A DNA stretch of 64,000 nt from Azospirillum soli. Lineage in GTDB: Bacteria; Pseudomonadota; Alphaproteobacteria; Azospirillales; Azospirillaceae. Location: positions 124,001 to 188,000 of the forward strand of contig NZ_JAGINQ010000013.1 in the NCBI RefSeq assembly GCF_017876165.1. Direction: 5' to 3'. The translations under genes were made by a program, and so were the position numbers. Below are positions 8,534-16,163 of this stretch, piece after piece. Every line of letters starts with the position of its first letter. Within the stretch, counting starts at the first letter, position 1. The notes under the pieces were generated by a model. It was not told the origin of the DNA. It worked only from the letters and a program-made list of their open reading frames with translations, and made no database searches.

Positions 8534-10216
8534 ATGTTCGATCAAGTCGGGTTCGGAACCGAGGGAACGGCCGCCTGTGGTGCCGGTGTGTCGGCGGATG
8601 GCGGTTCCGGACGATGGGTGTACGCGTTTGGCCCCGGCTTTGCCGAGGGTGGCGGCGATCTGGTTGACGAGTTGGGCGGCAAGGGGGCCGGTCTTGCCGA
8701 GATGGCGCGGCTGGGCGTGCCGGTGCCGCCGGGCTTCACCATCGCCGCGGCGGCCTGCCGACATCATTTGAAGGCCGGCGGTTTTCCTCCCGGTCTGATG
8801 GAGCGGGTGGACGCGGCGCTGCGGCGTCTGGAGCGGGAGGCGGGGGCGCGCTTCGGCGATCCCCGCAATCCTCTGCTGGTGGCGGTGCGGTCCGGGGCGC
8901 GGGCCTCCATGCCCGGCATGATGGACACAGTGCTGAACCTCGGCCTGAACGACGCGACGGTGGAAGGGCTGGCCGCCCGCACCGGCGACGTCCGCTTCGC
9001 CTACGACTGCTACCGCCGCCTGATCCAGTCCTACGCGCCGCTGGTGCTGGGCGTGGGCGCCCATCGTTTCGACGCCCTGCTGGACAGTTACAAGGAAGAA
9101 CGCGGGCTGGTCCAGGACGGCGATCTCGGGGCGGAGGACTGGCGCCGTGTCGTCACGCTGTATCAAGAAGAGGTGAGTCGCCGGACTGGGCGCGCCTTTC
9201 CTCAGGACCCCGCGGAGCAACTGCACGAGGCGATCGGGGCGGTCTTCCGATCCTGGATGAACCCAAGGGCCGTCGCCTACCGGGCGCTGCACGGCATCCC
9301 CGACGACTGGGGGACCGCCGCGACGGTGCAAAGCATGGTCTTCGGCAATCGGGGAGGGGAGTCAGGCACCGGTGTCGCCTTCACCCGCGATCCGTCCAGT
9401 GGGGAGCCGGGGCTGTGCGGGGAGTTCCTGGCGAACGCTCAGGGCGAGGACGTGGTGGCGGGAATCCGCACGCCGAGCCCCTTGGCCGCGTTGCGGGACC
9501 GCCAGCCGGCGACCTTCGCCCGCCTGCGCGCGCTGGCCGAACGGCTGGAGCGGCACTTCGGCGACATGCAGGACATCGAATTCACCGTGCAGAACGGGGA
9601 CCTGTTCATTCTTCAGACCCGCACCGGCAAGCGGTCCGCCGCCGCTGCCGTGCGCATCGCCGTCGATCTGGTGGATGAGGGCGTCATCACCCCCGATGCC
9701 GCCGTCCAGCGCGTCGATCCGGCGATTCTGGCCGATCTGCTGCGCCCGGTGCTCGACCCGGAGGCGGAACGGACGCTGCTGGCCCAAGGACTGCCCGCGT
9801 CGCCGGGGGCCGCCTGTGGTGCCGTCGCCTTCACGGCGGAGGACGCGGTGCGGTTGGGCGCGGGCGGCGCGGCGGTGATCCTGTGCCGCCCGGAAACCTC
9901 GCCGGAGGACATCGTCGGCATGCAGGCCGCTTGCGGCATCGTGACGACGCGCGGCGGCTTCACCAGCCACGCCGCCACGGTGGCGCGCGGCATGGGGCGC
10001 CCGTGCGTGGTCAGCGCGCGCGGGCTGCGCATCGACCTCGCGCGCGGCGAGATGGCGACGGCCGCCGGCCCCATCCTGCGCGCGGGCGACGTGGTGACCA
10101 TCGACGGTTCGACGGGGCAGGTGGCGCTGGGCGCCGTACCGATGGTCCGGCCCGAACCGTCCGGCCCGGCAACCCGGCTTCTCGCCTGGGCCGCCGACGC
10201 CGGGGTGGTGGTGTAG
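8534..10216 (+). CDS. Short pyruvate phosphate dikinase-like protein lacking the PEP/pyruvate barrel
   Basis: 560 residues against about 880 for PPDK. The ATP-grasp part is well preserved (VRSGARASMPGMMDTVLNLG, GNRGGESGTGVAFTRDP, DMQDIEFTVQNGDLFILQTR), and so is the swivelling phosphohistidine domain, with His479 in RGGFTSHAATVARGMG. The reading frame ends soon after, so the C-terminal TIM barrel that binds PEP/pyruvate is absent. It could therefore form a phospho-His from ATP but has no own acceptor site, unless a partner supplies one. It lies 10 bases after the truncated glxR in the panE-CBS operon. This may be a family of its own or a decayed PPDK; the intact catalytic motifs argue against decay. 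Confidence 0.8.
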   Translation: MFDQVGFGTEGTAACGAGVSADGGSGRWVYAFGPGFAEGGGDLVDELGGKGAGLAEMARLGVPVPPGFTIAAAACRHHLKAGGFPPGLMERVDAALRRLEREAGARFGDPRNPLLVAVRSGARASMPGMMDTVLNLGLNDATVEGLAARTGDVRFAYDCYRRLIQSYAPLVLGVGAHRFDALLDSYKEERGLVQDGDLGAEDWRRVVTLYQEEVSRRTGRAFPQDPAEQLHEAIGAVFRSWMNPRAVAYRALHGIPDDWGTAATVQSMVFGNRGGESGTGVAFTRDPSSGEPGLCGEFLANAQGEDVVAGIRTPSPLAALRDRQPATFARLRALAERLERHFGDMQDIEFTVQNGDLFILQTRTGKRSAAAAVRIAVDLVDEGVITPDAAVQRVDPAILADLLRPVLDPEAERTLLAQGLPASPGAACGAVAFTAEDAVRLGAGGAAVILCRPETSPEDIVGMQAACGIVTTRGGFTSHAATVARGMGRPCVVSARGLRIDLARGEMATAAGPILRAGDVVTIDGSTGQVALGAVPMVRPEPSGPATRLLAWAADAGVVV

Positions 10217-10233
10217 CGGAAACACGGGCGGCG

Positions 10234-11166
10234 TCAGGCCGCCCGCATCAGCGCCTGGAGATGGCTGGCGCAGCCCTCGGCGAGGCCGGTCATGTCGTAG
10301 CCGCCCTCCAGCGCGGAGACGATCTTTCCCCCGCAATGGCGGTCGGCGACCAGCGCGAGCTGGCGTGTCGCCCATTCGAAGTCGGCCCCGGTCAGCTGCA
10401 GCTGCGCCAGCGGATCGCGCGCGTGGGCGTCGAAGCCCGCGGAGATGAGCAGGAGTTCTGGCGCGAAGCTGTCCAGGGCGGGCAGGATGTCCCGCTCCAT
10501 GGCCCGCCGGAACTCGACCGAGCCGGAAAAGGGCGGCAGCGGCGCGTTGACGATGTTGCCGGCGACGCCGCGCTCCTCCGGGTGGCCGGTGCCGGGGTAG
10601 AGCGGCGACTGGTGGGTGGAGGCGAAGAACAGGTTCGCGTCGTCGGCGAACATGGCCTGCGTCCCGTTGCCGTGATGCACGTCGAAATCGACCACGGCGA
10701 TGCGGGTCAGGCCGTGCTGGGCGCGGGCGTGCAGTGCCCCGACGGCGATGTTGTTGAAGACGCAGAATCCCATGGCGCGGGCCGGCTCGGCATGGTGGCC
10801 GCAGGGGCGGACCGCGCAGAAGGCGTTGTCGGCCTCGCCGCCGAGCACGGCGTCCACGGCTGCGACGACGGAACCGGCCGCCCGCAGCACCCCGGACCGC
10901 GATCCGGGGGAGAGCAGGGTGTCGGCGTCAAGGCGCGCGTAGCCGGTTTCCGGCATGGCCGCGAGCACGGCGTCCACATAGGCCCGCTCATGCACGCGGG
11001 CGAGCTGCTCGACGGTGGCCTCGGGGGCGGGACGGCGTTCGAGGCGCCGGAACGGTTCCTGTTCCAGCACTTGCAAAACGGTGTCCAGCCGCTCCGGCCG
11101 TTCCGGATGCCCCGGTCCCGTGTCGTGGCCGAGGCAGTCGGGATGGGTGAAGATCAGAGTCGTCAT
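10234..11166 (-). CDS. Histone deacetylase / acetylpolyamine amidohydrolase family protein
   Basis: 310 residues of the arginase-deacetylase fold. Zinc and charge-relay residues are visible: the His pair in PCGHHAEPARAMGFC, Asp and His in VVDFDVHHGNGTQ, Asp in SAGFDAHARDPL, and the Tyr in LEGGYDMTG. Bacterial members remove acyl groups from polyamines, lysines or small amides. The gene is convergent with the PPDK-like gene and follows a CBS gene on the same strand (53 bases apart), so both may be driven from the operator at 11742. Its presence in an oxalate regulon is unexplained. Confidence 0.85.
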   Translation of the reverse strand: MTTLIFTHPDCLGHDTGPGHPERPERLDTVLQVLEQEPFRRLERRPAPEATVEQLARVHERAYVDAVLAAMPETGYARLDADTLLSPGSRSGVLRAAGSVVAAVDAVLGGEADNAFCAVRPCGHHAEPARAMGFCVFNNIAVGALHARAQHGLTRIAVVDFDVHHGNGTQAMFADDANLFFASTHQSPLYPGTGHPEERGVAGNIVNAPLPPFSGSVEFRRAMERDILPALDSFAPELLLISAGFDAHARDPLAQLQLTGADFEWATRQLALVADRHCGGKIVSALEGGYDMTGLAEGCASHLQALMRAA

Positions 11167-11219
11167 GGCTCCCCTGGCCCGGAGGGCGCGCGGGATGCGT
11201 CCCCTCCGGGAATGTTGGT

Positions 11220-11669
11220 TCAGTGATGGGCGTAGACCGGCTCCGCCTCGCGCGGGCGCTCGGCCGGGGCGAGTTCGTCCAGTTGCAGCCGGGTGAAGTC
11301 GCGGGCGCTGACCACCCCGACCAGCGTGCCGTCGTCGAGCACCGGCAGATGTCGGATGTGATGCCGCACCATGAGCTGAAGGGCTTCGTGCAGGCTGTCC
11401 GTGGGGGAGCAGGTCACCGGATTGCGGGTCATCAGTTGCGACACCGGCAGCCGCAGGAGCCCCGGCCCCTTGTCGAGGAGCGCGTGGACAATGTCTCGTT
11501 CGGAGAGCACGCCGGCCAAGGCGTTGCCTTCCGTACGGCAGACGTCCTTGACCACGAGCGCGCTGATGTTTTCCGACTTCATCAGCCCGATCGCCTCATC
11601 GATGGTGGAGCCCGACCGGACCGCGACGATCCTGGGCTGTTTGGTGCGGAGAATGTCCTCGACCCTCAT
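11220..11669 (-). CDS. Tandem CBS-domain protein (B)
   Basis: 149 residues, two CBS motifs (about 8-65 and 75-132, the second with HIRHLPVLDDGTLVGVVSARDF). Clearly a paralogue of the CBS protein at 7638 (shared VKDVCRTEGN and ISALVVKD/TDGLVVKD segments). The TGGTATACCA operator lies 73 bases before its start. Probably a nucleotide-sensing regulatory subunit; the partner is unknown. Confidence 0.8.
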   Translation of the reverse strand: MRVEDILRTKQPRIVAVRSGSTIDEAIGLMKSENISALVVKDVCRTEGNALAGVLSERDIVHALLDKGPGLLRLPVSQLMTRNPVTCSPTDSLHEALQLMVRHHIRHLPVLDDGTLVGVVSARDFTRLQLDELAPAERPREAEPVYAHH

Positions 11670-11741
11670 GGCGTGCCCTCTCTTGGTTGATCGCTCCCTG
11701 AACGCCGATGGGCGCCTGTGCGCGCGGCATCGCAGGAGAAT

Positions 11742-11751
11742 TGGTATACCA
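11742..11751. promoter_or_regulatory. TGGTATACCA operator before CBS protein B
   Basis: A perfect palindrome followed after six bases by GTAT (AATACT-GTAT), the same extended form as at 13261 and 27787. It is 73 bases upstream of the minus-strand CBS gene. Confidence 0.75.
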
Positions 11752-11813
11752 AATACTGTATGTCAGTCAAACAGTTTTGAAGGCGGACGGTTCGCGCATT
11801 CGGGGGAGGACAC

Positions 11814-11849
11814 AAAAAAGGCGGCCCTGCTCGGCGGGGCCGCCTTTTG
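11814..11849 (-). terminator. Rho-independent terminator of the GNAT gene
   Basis: GC-rich stem (GGCGGCCC with its complement GGGGCCGCC, 8-base loop). On the minus strand it is followed by a run of six T. It begins about 22 bases after the GNAT stop codon. Confidence 0.8.
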
Positions 11850-11871
11850 TTCAGATTCTTGACCCTTGCCG

Positions 11872-12312
11872 TCAGGTCAGCGGCAGGACGAGCTGGAAGG
11901 CTTTGATGCTCATCCGCTTGCGGTGATAGAAGCGGTGGGCGTCGCCGCGCTGCACGCCGGAAATGATCTCCAACTGCGCGCAGCCGCGCTCGCGCGCTTC
12001 CCCGGTCAGCCAGTCGAACAGCTTGTCGCCGAGCCCCAACGAGCGGTGCTTCGACGACGTGACCAGATCCTCGACATACATGTAACGGCCGCGAGACAGC
12101 GTCTCGTGAACGCGAAAGCCACCGCAGCCCGCGACGTCACCGCCGACCCGCAGAACCGCCAGATTGTAGCCGTCGTCCATCTGCCTGCGGACCTGATCGC
12201 GAAAGGCCGTCGCGTCGGTCAGATGGGTGCGGAGTTCCCGGATGACCTCGAAACTCGACACGATGTCGTCGTCGGTTCGCGCCAGCGTGACCTTGATCGC
12301 TTGTCCGTCCAT
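11872..12312 (-). CDS. GNAT-family N-acetyltransferase
   Basis: 146 residues with the GNAT acetyl-CoA signature around RSLGLGDKLFDWLTGEA and the preceding strand YMYVEDLVTSSKH. The start at 12312 is preferred because GGGAGGAA precedes it; a longer frame to 12630 runs through the operator. It is divergent from the TauE/SafE gene, with one operator between them. The substrate is unknown. Its place in the oxalate regulon suggests acyl transfer to a small molecule or protein during growth on oxalate, but this is inference. Confidence 0.75.
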   Translation of the reverse strand: MDGQAIKVTLARTDDDIVSSFEVIRELRTHLTDATAFRDQVRRQMDDGYNLAVLRVGGDVAGCGGFRVHETLSRGRYMYVEDLVTSSKHRSLGLGDKLFDWLTGEARERGCAQLEIISGVQRGDAHRFYHRKRMSIKAFQLVLPLT

Positions 12313-12371
12313 GTTGCGTCGTTCCTCCCCTGCGTTGGATCCGGTCGAGACTTCAAGTCTCATCTGAAATA

Positions 12372-12381
12372 CGGTATACCA
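12372..12381. promoter_or_regulatory. CGGTATACCA operator in a divergent promoter region
   Basis: Nine of ten bases match TGGTATACCA. It lies 60 bases before the GNAT gene (minus strand) and 77 bases before the TauE/SafE gene (plus strand), so one site could control both. The minus-strand flank reads CTGGTATACCGTAT, as at 17968 and 45394. Confidence 0.75.
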
Positions 12382-12457
12382 GATATCAGAGCCGCGCAAG
12401 CCGCGCCTCGCGCGATCCACCCAATCGCCGGGAAAACGCGTCTGGAAGGAATGAATC

Positions 12458-13201
12458 ATGCTCGTTCTTGCCTTGCTGATGCTGGCCGCCTTCGTGTCGG
12501 GCGTGCTCAACGCCATCGCCGGAGGGGGCGCCTTCATCACCTTCTCGGCGCTGCTGCTGGCCGGCATGATGCCGGTCAGCGCCAACGCCTCCAGCACCGT
12601 CGCCCTGTTCCCCGGACAAGCGGCGAGCACTTGGGCCTACCGCGCGAACATCCGGTCCGTGGAGGAGGTCAACGTCGCCGCCTTCGTCGCCATCAGCGTG
12701 GTCGGCGGGGGGCTTGGCGCCATTCTGCTGATCGTCACGCCGAACGCGGTGTTCGCCGGGCTGGTGCCGTGGCTGCTGCTCTTCGCCACGCTGGTCTTCG
12801 CGTTCGGCAGTTACGCCCGTAGGCTGAGCGACCGCTTGCGGTTGGGTGGGCGTGGCGTGCTGGTCGTGCAGTTCGTCATCTCGGTGTACGGCGGCTATTT
12901 CGGCGGCGGTATTGGCCTGCTGATGCTGGCGGCGCTGACGCTGTTCGGGATGCGCGACCTGCACGCCATGAATGGCCTGCGCATCCTGCTCGCCACGCTG
13001 ATGAACGCGGCGGCGGTGGCGACCTTCGTCCTCTCCGGGGCCGTGTCTTGGACCGAAACGGCGGCGATGGCCATCGCGGCGGTCGGTGGGGGATACGCCG
13101 GCGCGCTGGCGGCGAAGCGCGTGGATCCCGTGCTTTTGAAGCGGCTGATCATCGGGATCGGTGCCGCGCTGACCGTCTATTTCTTTTGGATCAGGCACTG
13201 A
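12458..13201 (+). CDS. TauE/SafE-family membrane transporter
   Basis: 247 residues with about seven or eight hydrophobic helices and the two family repeats (NAIAGGGAFITFSALLLAG near residue 20 and YGGYFGGGIGLLMLAAL near 145). TauE/SafE proteins export or import small organic or sulfur anions. Control by the TGGTATACCA site makes oxalate or a related C2 acid a plausible substrate, though sequence alone cannot show this. AAGGAA lies 7 bases before the ATG. Downstream comes the second PanE-type gene with its own operator. Confidence 0.85.
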   Translation: MLVLALLMLAAFVSGVLNAIAGGGAFITFSALLLAGMMPVSANASSTVALFPGQAASTWAYRANIRSVEEVNVAAFVAISVVGGGLGAILLIVTPNAVFAGLVPWLLLFATLVFAFGSYARRLSDRLRLGGRGVLVVQFVISVYGGYFGGGIGLLMLAALTLFGMRDLHAMNGLRILLATLMNAAAVATFVLSGAVSWTETAAMAIAAVGGGYAGALAAKRVDPVLLKRLIIGIGAALTVYFFWIRH

Positions 13202-13245
13202 TGGGGCACTGATCGGGCAGCGTCGCGAAGCCCCCAATTTCCGCG

Positions 13246-13270
13246 TTGACACTTGGCATATGGTATACCA
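13246..13270 (+). promoter_or_regulatory. Duplicated -35-like box and TGGTATACCA operator before second PanE-type gene
   Basis: TTGACA at 13246-13251 and the perfect palindrome at 13261-13270, about 105 bases before the ATG. The block from TTGACAC to past the leader GATGGATGCCCC matches the one at 6474 almost base for base. Confidence 0.75.
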
Positions 13271-13374
13271 AACTCAGTATTCGTTGGCGGGGCCGATGGA
13301 TGCCCCAGCAAACCAATCCTGAGGAGCGGTCCGAGCCAACCAACGCAGCGCGGCAGCAGTGGGAGGGACGCGGC

Positions 13375-14397
13375 ATGAAGATCTGCATCTTTGGCTCCGG
13401 CGCCATCGGCGCCTTCATGGGGGTGCGCCTGCACCAGGCCGGGGCCGAGGTCAGCCTGGTGGCGCGCGGCGCGCATCTCGCCGCCATGCGCGAGCGCGGC
13501 GTGCGCCTGCTCGCCCAGGACGAGGACACCGTGGTGCGCCCGCGCTGCACCGACAACGCCGCCGAGCTGGGGCCGCAGGACTACGTCATCATCGCGCTCA
13601 AGGCGCATTCCGTGCCGGCGGCGGTGCCCTCCATCCAGCCGCTGCTGGGACCGGACACGGCGGTGGTCACGGCGGTCAACGGCATCCCCTACTGGTACTT
13701 CCACAAGACCGGCGGCGCCTTCGAGGGCCGGCGGCTGGAGACCATCGATCCTGGCGGGGCGCAGTGGACCGGCTTCGGGCCGGAGCGCGCCATCGGCTGC
13801 GTGGTCTACCCGGCCACCGAGGTGGTCGAGCCGGGGGTGATCCAGCACATCTACGGCGACAAGTTCCCGCTCGGCGAGCCGGACGGCGGCACCTCGGCGC
13901 GGGTCAGCGCCCTGTCGGAGGCGATGGCGGCGGGGGGCTTGCGGGCGCCGGTGCTGGAGCGCATCCGCGACGAGATCTGGCTGAAGCTGTGGGGCAACCT
14001 GTGCTTCAACCCGATCAGCGCGCTGACCCACGCCACCCTGGAGGTGATCTGCGCCGATCCGGGGACGCGGGCGGTGGCCAAAGCGATGATGCTGGAGGCG
14101 CAGGCGATCGCCGAGCGCATCGGGGTGCGCTTCCGGGTCGACGTGGAGCGGCGGATCAACGGGGCCGGGGCGGTCGGGGCGCACAAGACCTCGATGCTGC
14201 AGGACCTGGAGCGCGGGCGGCCGATGGAGATCGACGCGCTGTTGTCGGTGGTGCAGGAGATGGGGCGGCTGGTCGGGGTGGCGACGCCGAGCATCGACGT
14301 GGTGCTGGCCCTGGTGCGCCAGCGCGGCGAGGTGGCCGGGCTGTACAGCCGCCCGCACCCCGCCGCCGAACCCGTCCCCGCCGTCGCCGCGCAGTAA
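13375..14397 (+). CDS. panE2: PanE-family reductase, probable oxalyl-CoA reductase (copy B)
   Basis: 340 residues, nearly identical to the protein at 6602: visible changes are Asp to Thr in GAQWDGFG, Ser to Gly in PDGSTSA, and a slightly different, one-residue-shorter C-terminal tail (YSRPHPAAEP). The same NADPH loop GSGAIGAFMG is present. It is followed 127 bases later by pntAA-pntAB-pntB, which would supply NADPH for reducing oxalyl-CoA to glyoxylate. The duplication carries its own promoter, so both copies should respond to the same regulator. The pantoate function is not excluded but the context argues for oxalate. Confidence 0.75.
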   Translation: MKICIFGSGAIGAFMGVRLHQAGAEVSLVARGAHLAAMRERGVRLLAQDEDTVVRPRCTDNAAELGPQDYVIIALKAHSVPAAVPSIQPLLGPDTAVVTAVNGIPYWYFHKTGGAFEGRRLETIDPGGAQWTGFGPERAIGCVVYPATEVVEPGVIQHIYGDKFPLGEPDGGTSARVSALSEAMAAGGLRAPVLERIRDEIWLKLWGNLCFNPISALTHATLEVICADPGTRAVAKAMMLEAQAIAERIGVRFRVDVERRINGAGAVGAHKTSMLQDLERGRPMEIDALLSVVQEMGRLVGVATPSIDVVLALVRQRGEVAGLYSRPHPAAEPVPAVAAQ

Positions 14398-14524
14398 GGG
14401 CACGGGCCGGATCTCTTCTTATCAGCAGTGACATCGCGGAGGCCGCCCCGTCGCGGCCGTCCGCCAATCCGGCCGGAAGGCTGAGGCTTGCCGAGCCGCA
14501 CAAGTCGGGAGGCAAAACACACCC

Positions 14525-15697
14525 ATGAAGATCGCTGTCCCCAAGGAACGGCGGCCGAATGAGGCGCGCGTCGCCGCGTCGCCGGAAACCGTCAAAAAAC
14601 TCAAAGCCCTCAACCTCGACGTGGTCGTGGAAACCGGTGCGGGCCTCGGCTCGAACCTGCCGGACGCGGTGTTCGCGGCGGCCGGCGCCACCATCGCGCC
14701 CGACGCCGCCTCGGCGCTGGCCGACGCCGACATCGTGCTGAAGGTGCAGCGCCCGCTGACCGCCGCCGAGGGCGGTGAGGACGAGCTGGCGCTGATCAAG
14801 CGCGGCGCCCTGCTCTTCGGCATCCTCCAGCCGCACAACGCCCGCGAGTCGCTGGCCGCCTACGCGGCGGCCGGGGTGAACGCCTTCGCCATGGAGTTCA
14901 TGCCGCGCATCACCCGCGCCCAGGTCATGGACGTGCTGTCCTCCCAGGCCAACCTCGCCGGCTACAAGGCCGTCGTGGACGCCGCTTCCGAGTACGGCCG
15001 CGCCTTCCCGATGATGATGACCGCCGCCGGCACCGTGCCGCCGGCGCGCGCCTTCATCATGGGCGTCGGCGTCGCCGGCCTGCAGGCCATCGCCACCGCC
15101 AAGCGGCTGGGCGCCATCGTCTCGGCCACCGACGTGCGCCCGGCGGTCAAGGAGCAGGTGCAGAGCCTGGGCGGCAGCTTCGTCGCGGTGGAGAACGAGG
15201 AGTTCAAACAGGCCGAGACGGCCGGCGGCTACGCCAAGGAGATGTCGGACGACTACAAGCGCCAGCAGGCGGCGCTGGTGGCCGAGCACATCAAGAAGCA
15301 GGACATCGTCATCACCACCGCGCTGATCCCCGGCCGCAAGGCCCCGGTGTTGGTGACGGCCGAGCATGTCGCCTCGATGAAGCCGGGTTCGGTGATCATC
15401 GATCTGGCGGTGGAGCAGGGCGGCAACGTCGAGGGATCCAAGCTCGGCGAGGTGGTGACCACGGCCAACGGCGTGACGATCGTCGGGCACGGCAACTACC
15501 CCAGCCGCATCGCCGAGTCGGCGTCGCTGCTCTACGCCAAGAACCTGCTCGCCCTGCTGCAGTCGCTGCACGACAAGGACACGGGCATCGCGCTCAACTG
15601 GGACGACGAGATCGTCAAGGCCATCGCGCTGACCCGCGACGGCCAGGTCGTCCACCCCGCCTTCGCGGAGACGGTCCGCGAAGCGCAGCCCGTCTGA
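14525..15697 (+). CDS. pntAA: Proton-translocating NAD(P) transhydrogenase subunit alpha part 1
   Basis: 390 residues forming the soluble NAD(H)-binding dI domain (MKIAVPKERRPNEARVAASP at the N-terminus, the Rossmann segment MGVGVAGLQAIATAKRLGA, and the RQDR-loop region). It transfers hydride to NADP in the dIII domain of PntB at the membrane. No TGGTATACCA site is visible in the 127 bases upstream, so it may be read through from the PanE-type gene. The split into AA, AB and B is typical of alphaproteobacteria. Confidence 0.95.
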   Translation: MKIAVPKERRPNEARVAASPETVKKLKALNLDVVVETGAGLGSNLPDAVFAAAGATIAPDAASALADADIVLKVQRPLTAAEGGEDELALIKRGALLFGILQPHNARESLAAYAAAGVNAFAMEFMPRITRAQVMDVLSSQANLAGYKAVVDAASEYGRAFPMMMTAAGTVPPARAFIMGVGVAGLQAIATAKRLGAIVSATDVRPAVKEQVQSLGGSFVAVENEEFKQAETAGGYAKEMSDDYKRQQAALVAEHIKKQDIVITTALIPGRKAPVLVTAEHVASMKPGSVIIDLAVEQGGNVEGSKLGEVVTTANGVTIVGHGNYPSRIAESASLLYAKNLLALLQSLHDKDTGIALNWDDEIVKAIALTRDGQVVHPAFAETVREAQPV

Positions 15698-15709
15698 GGA
15701 GGCGGCCCC

Positions 15710-16162
15710 ATGGAACATCCCGATCCCGCAAGCGTTCTCGCCGCCTTCCGTGACGCCCTCGTTACGCTGACCAGTCATCTGGGCGTGTCGGAGGCGCAGG
15801 CGGCGCAAGTGGCGCCCGCCGTGCCCCTGCCGGCCCCCGTGGTGGAGGCGGCGGTGCACAGCGGCAGCTTTTTCATCACCGGCCTGACGGTGTTCGTTCT
15901 GGCCTGCTTTGTGGGCTACTACGTGGTGTGGCGGGTCACCCCGGCGCTGCACTCGCCGCTGATGGCGGTGACCAACGCGGTGTCCTCGGTCATCATCGTC
16001 GGCGCCCTGATCGCCGCCGGCCCGGCGGGCCCTTATGATTTTGCTGGGGGCTTCTCCAAGGTGATGGGCTTCCTCGCCGTCATCCTGGCCAGCGTCAACA
16101 TCTTCGGCGGCTTCCTCGTCACCCAGCGCATGCTCAGCATGTTCAAGAAGAAGGGTCAGTAA
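15710..16162 (+). CDS. pntAB: NAD(P) transhydrogenase subunit alpha part 2 (membrane)
   Basis: 150 residues. An Ala/Val-rich N-terminal stretch precedes about four transmembrane helices of the dII domain (FFITGLTVFVLACFVGYYVV, MAVTNAVSSVIIVGALIAAG, VMGFLAVILASVNIFGGFLV). It starts 12 bases after pntAA and is separated from pntB by 1 base, in one operon. Confidence 0.93.
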   Translation: MEHPDPASVLAAFRDALVTLTSHLGVSEAQAAQVAPAVPLPAPVVEAAVHSGSFFITGLTVFVLACFVGYYVVWRVTPALHSPLMAVTNAVSSVIIVGALIAAGPAGPYDFAGGFSKVMGFLAVILASVNIFGGFLVTQRMLSMFKKKGQ

Positions 16163-16163
16163 G

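Noticed and set aside
6474..14397. Composite transposon formed by the PanE-type duplication
   Set aside because: No transposase, terminal inverted repeats or target duplication are visible at either copy.
14398..14524. A separate regulated promoter for pntAA-pntAB-pntB
   Set aside because: I found no copy of the palindrome and no clear promoter boxes; read-through from the PanE-type gene is the simpler view.
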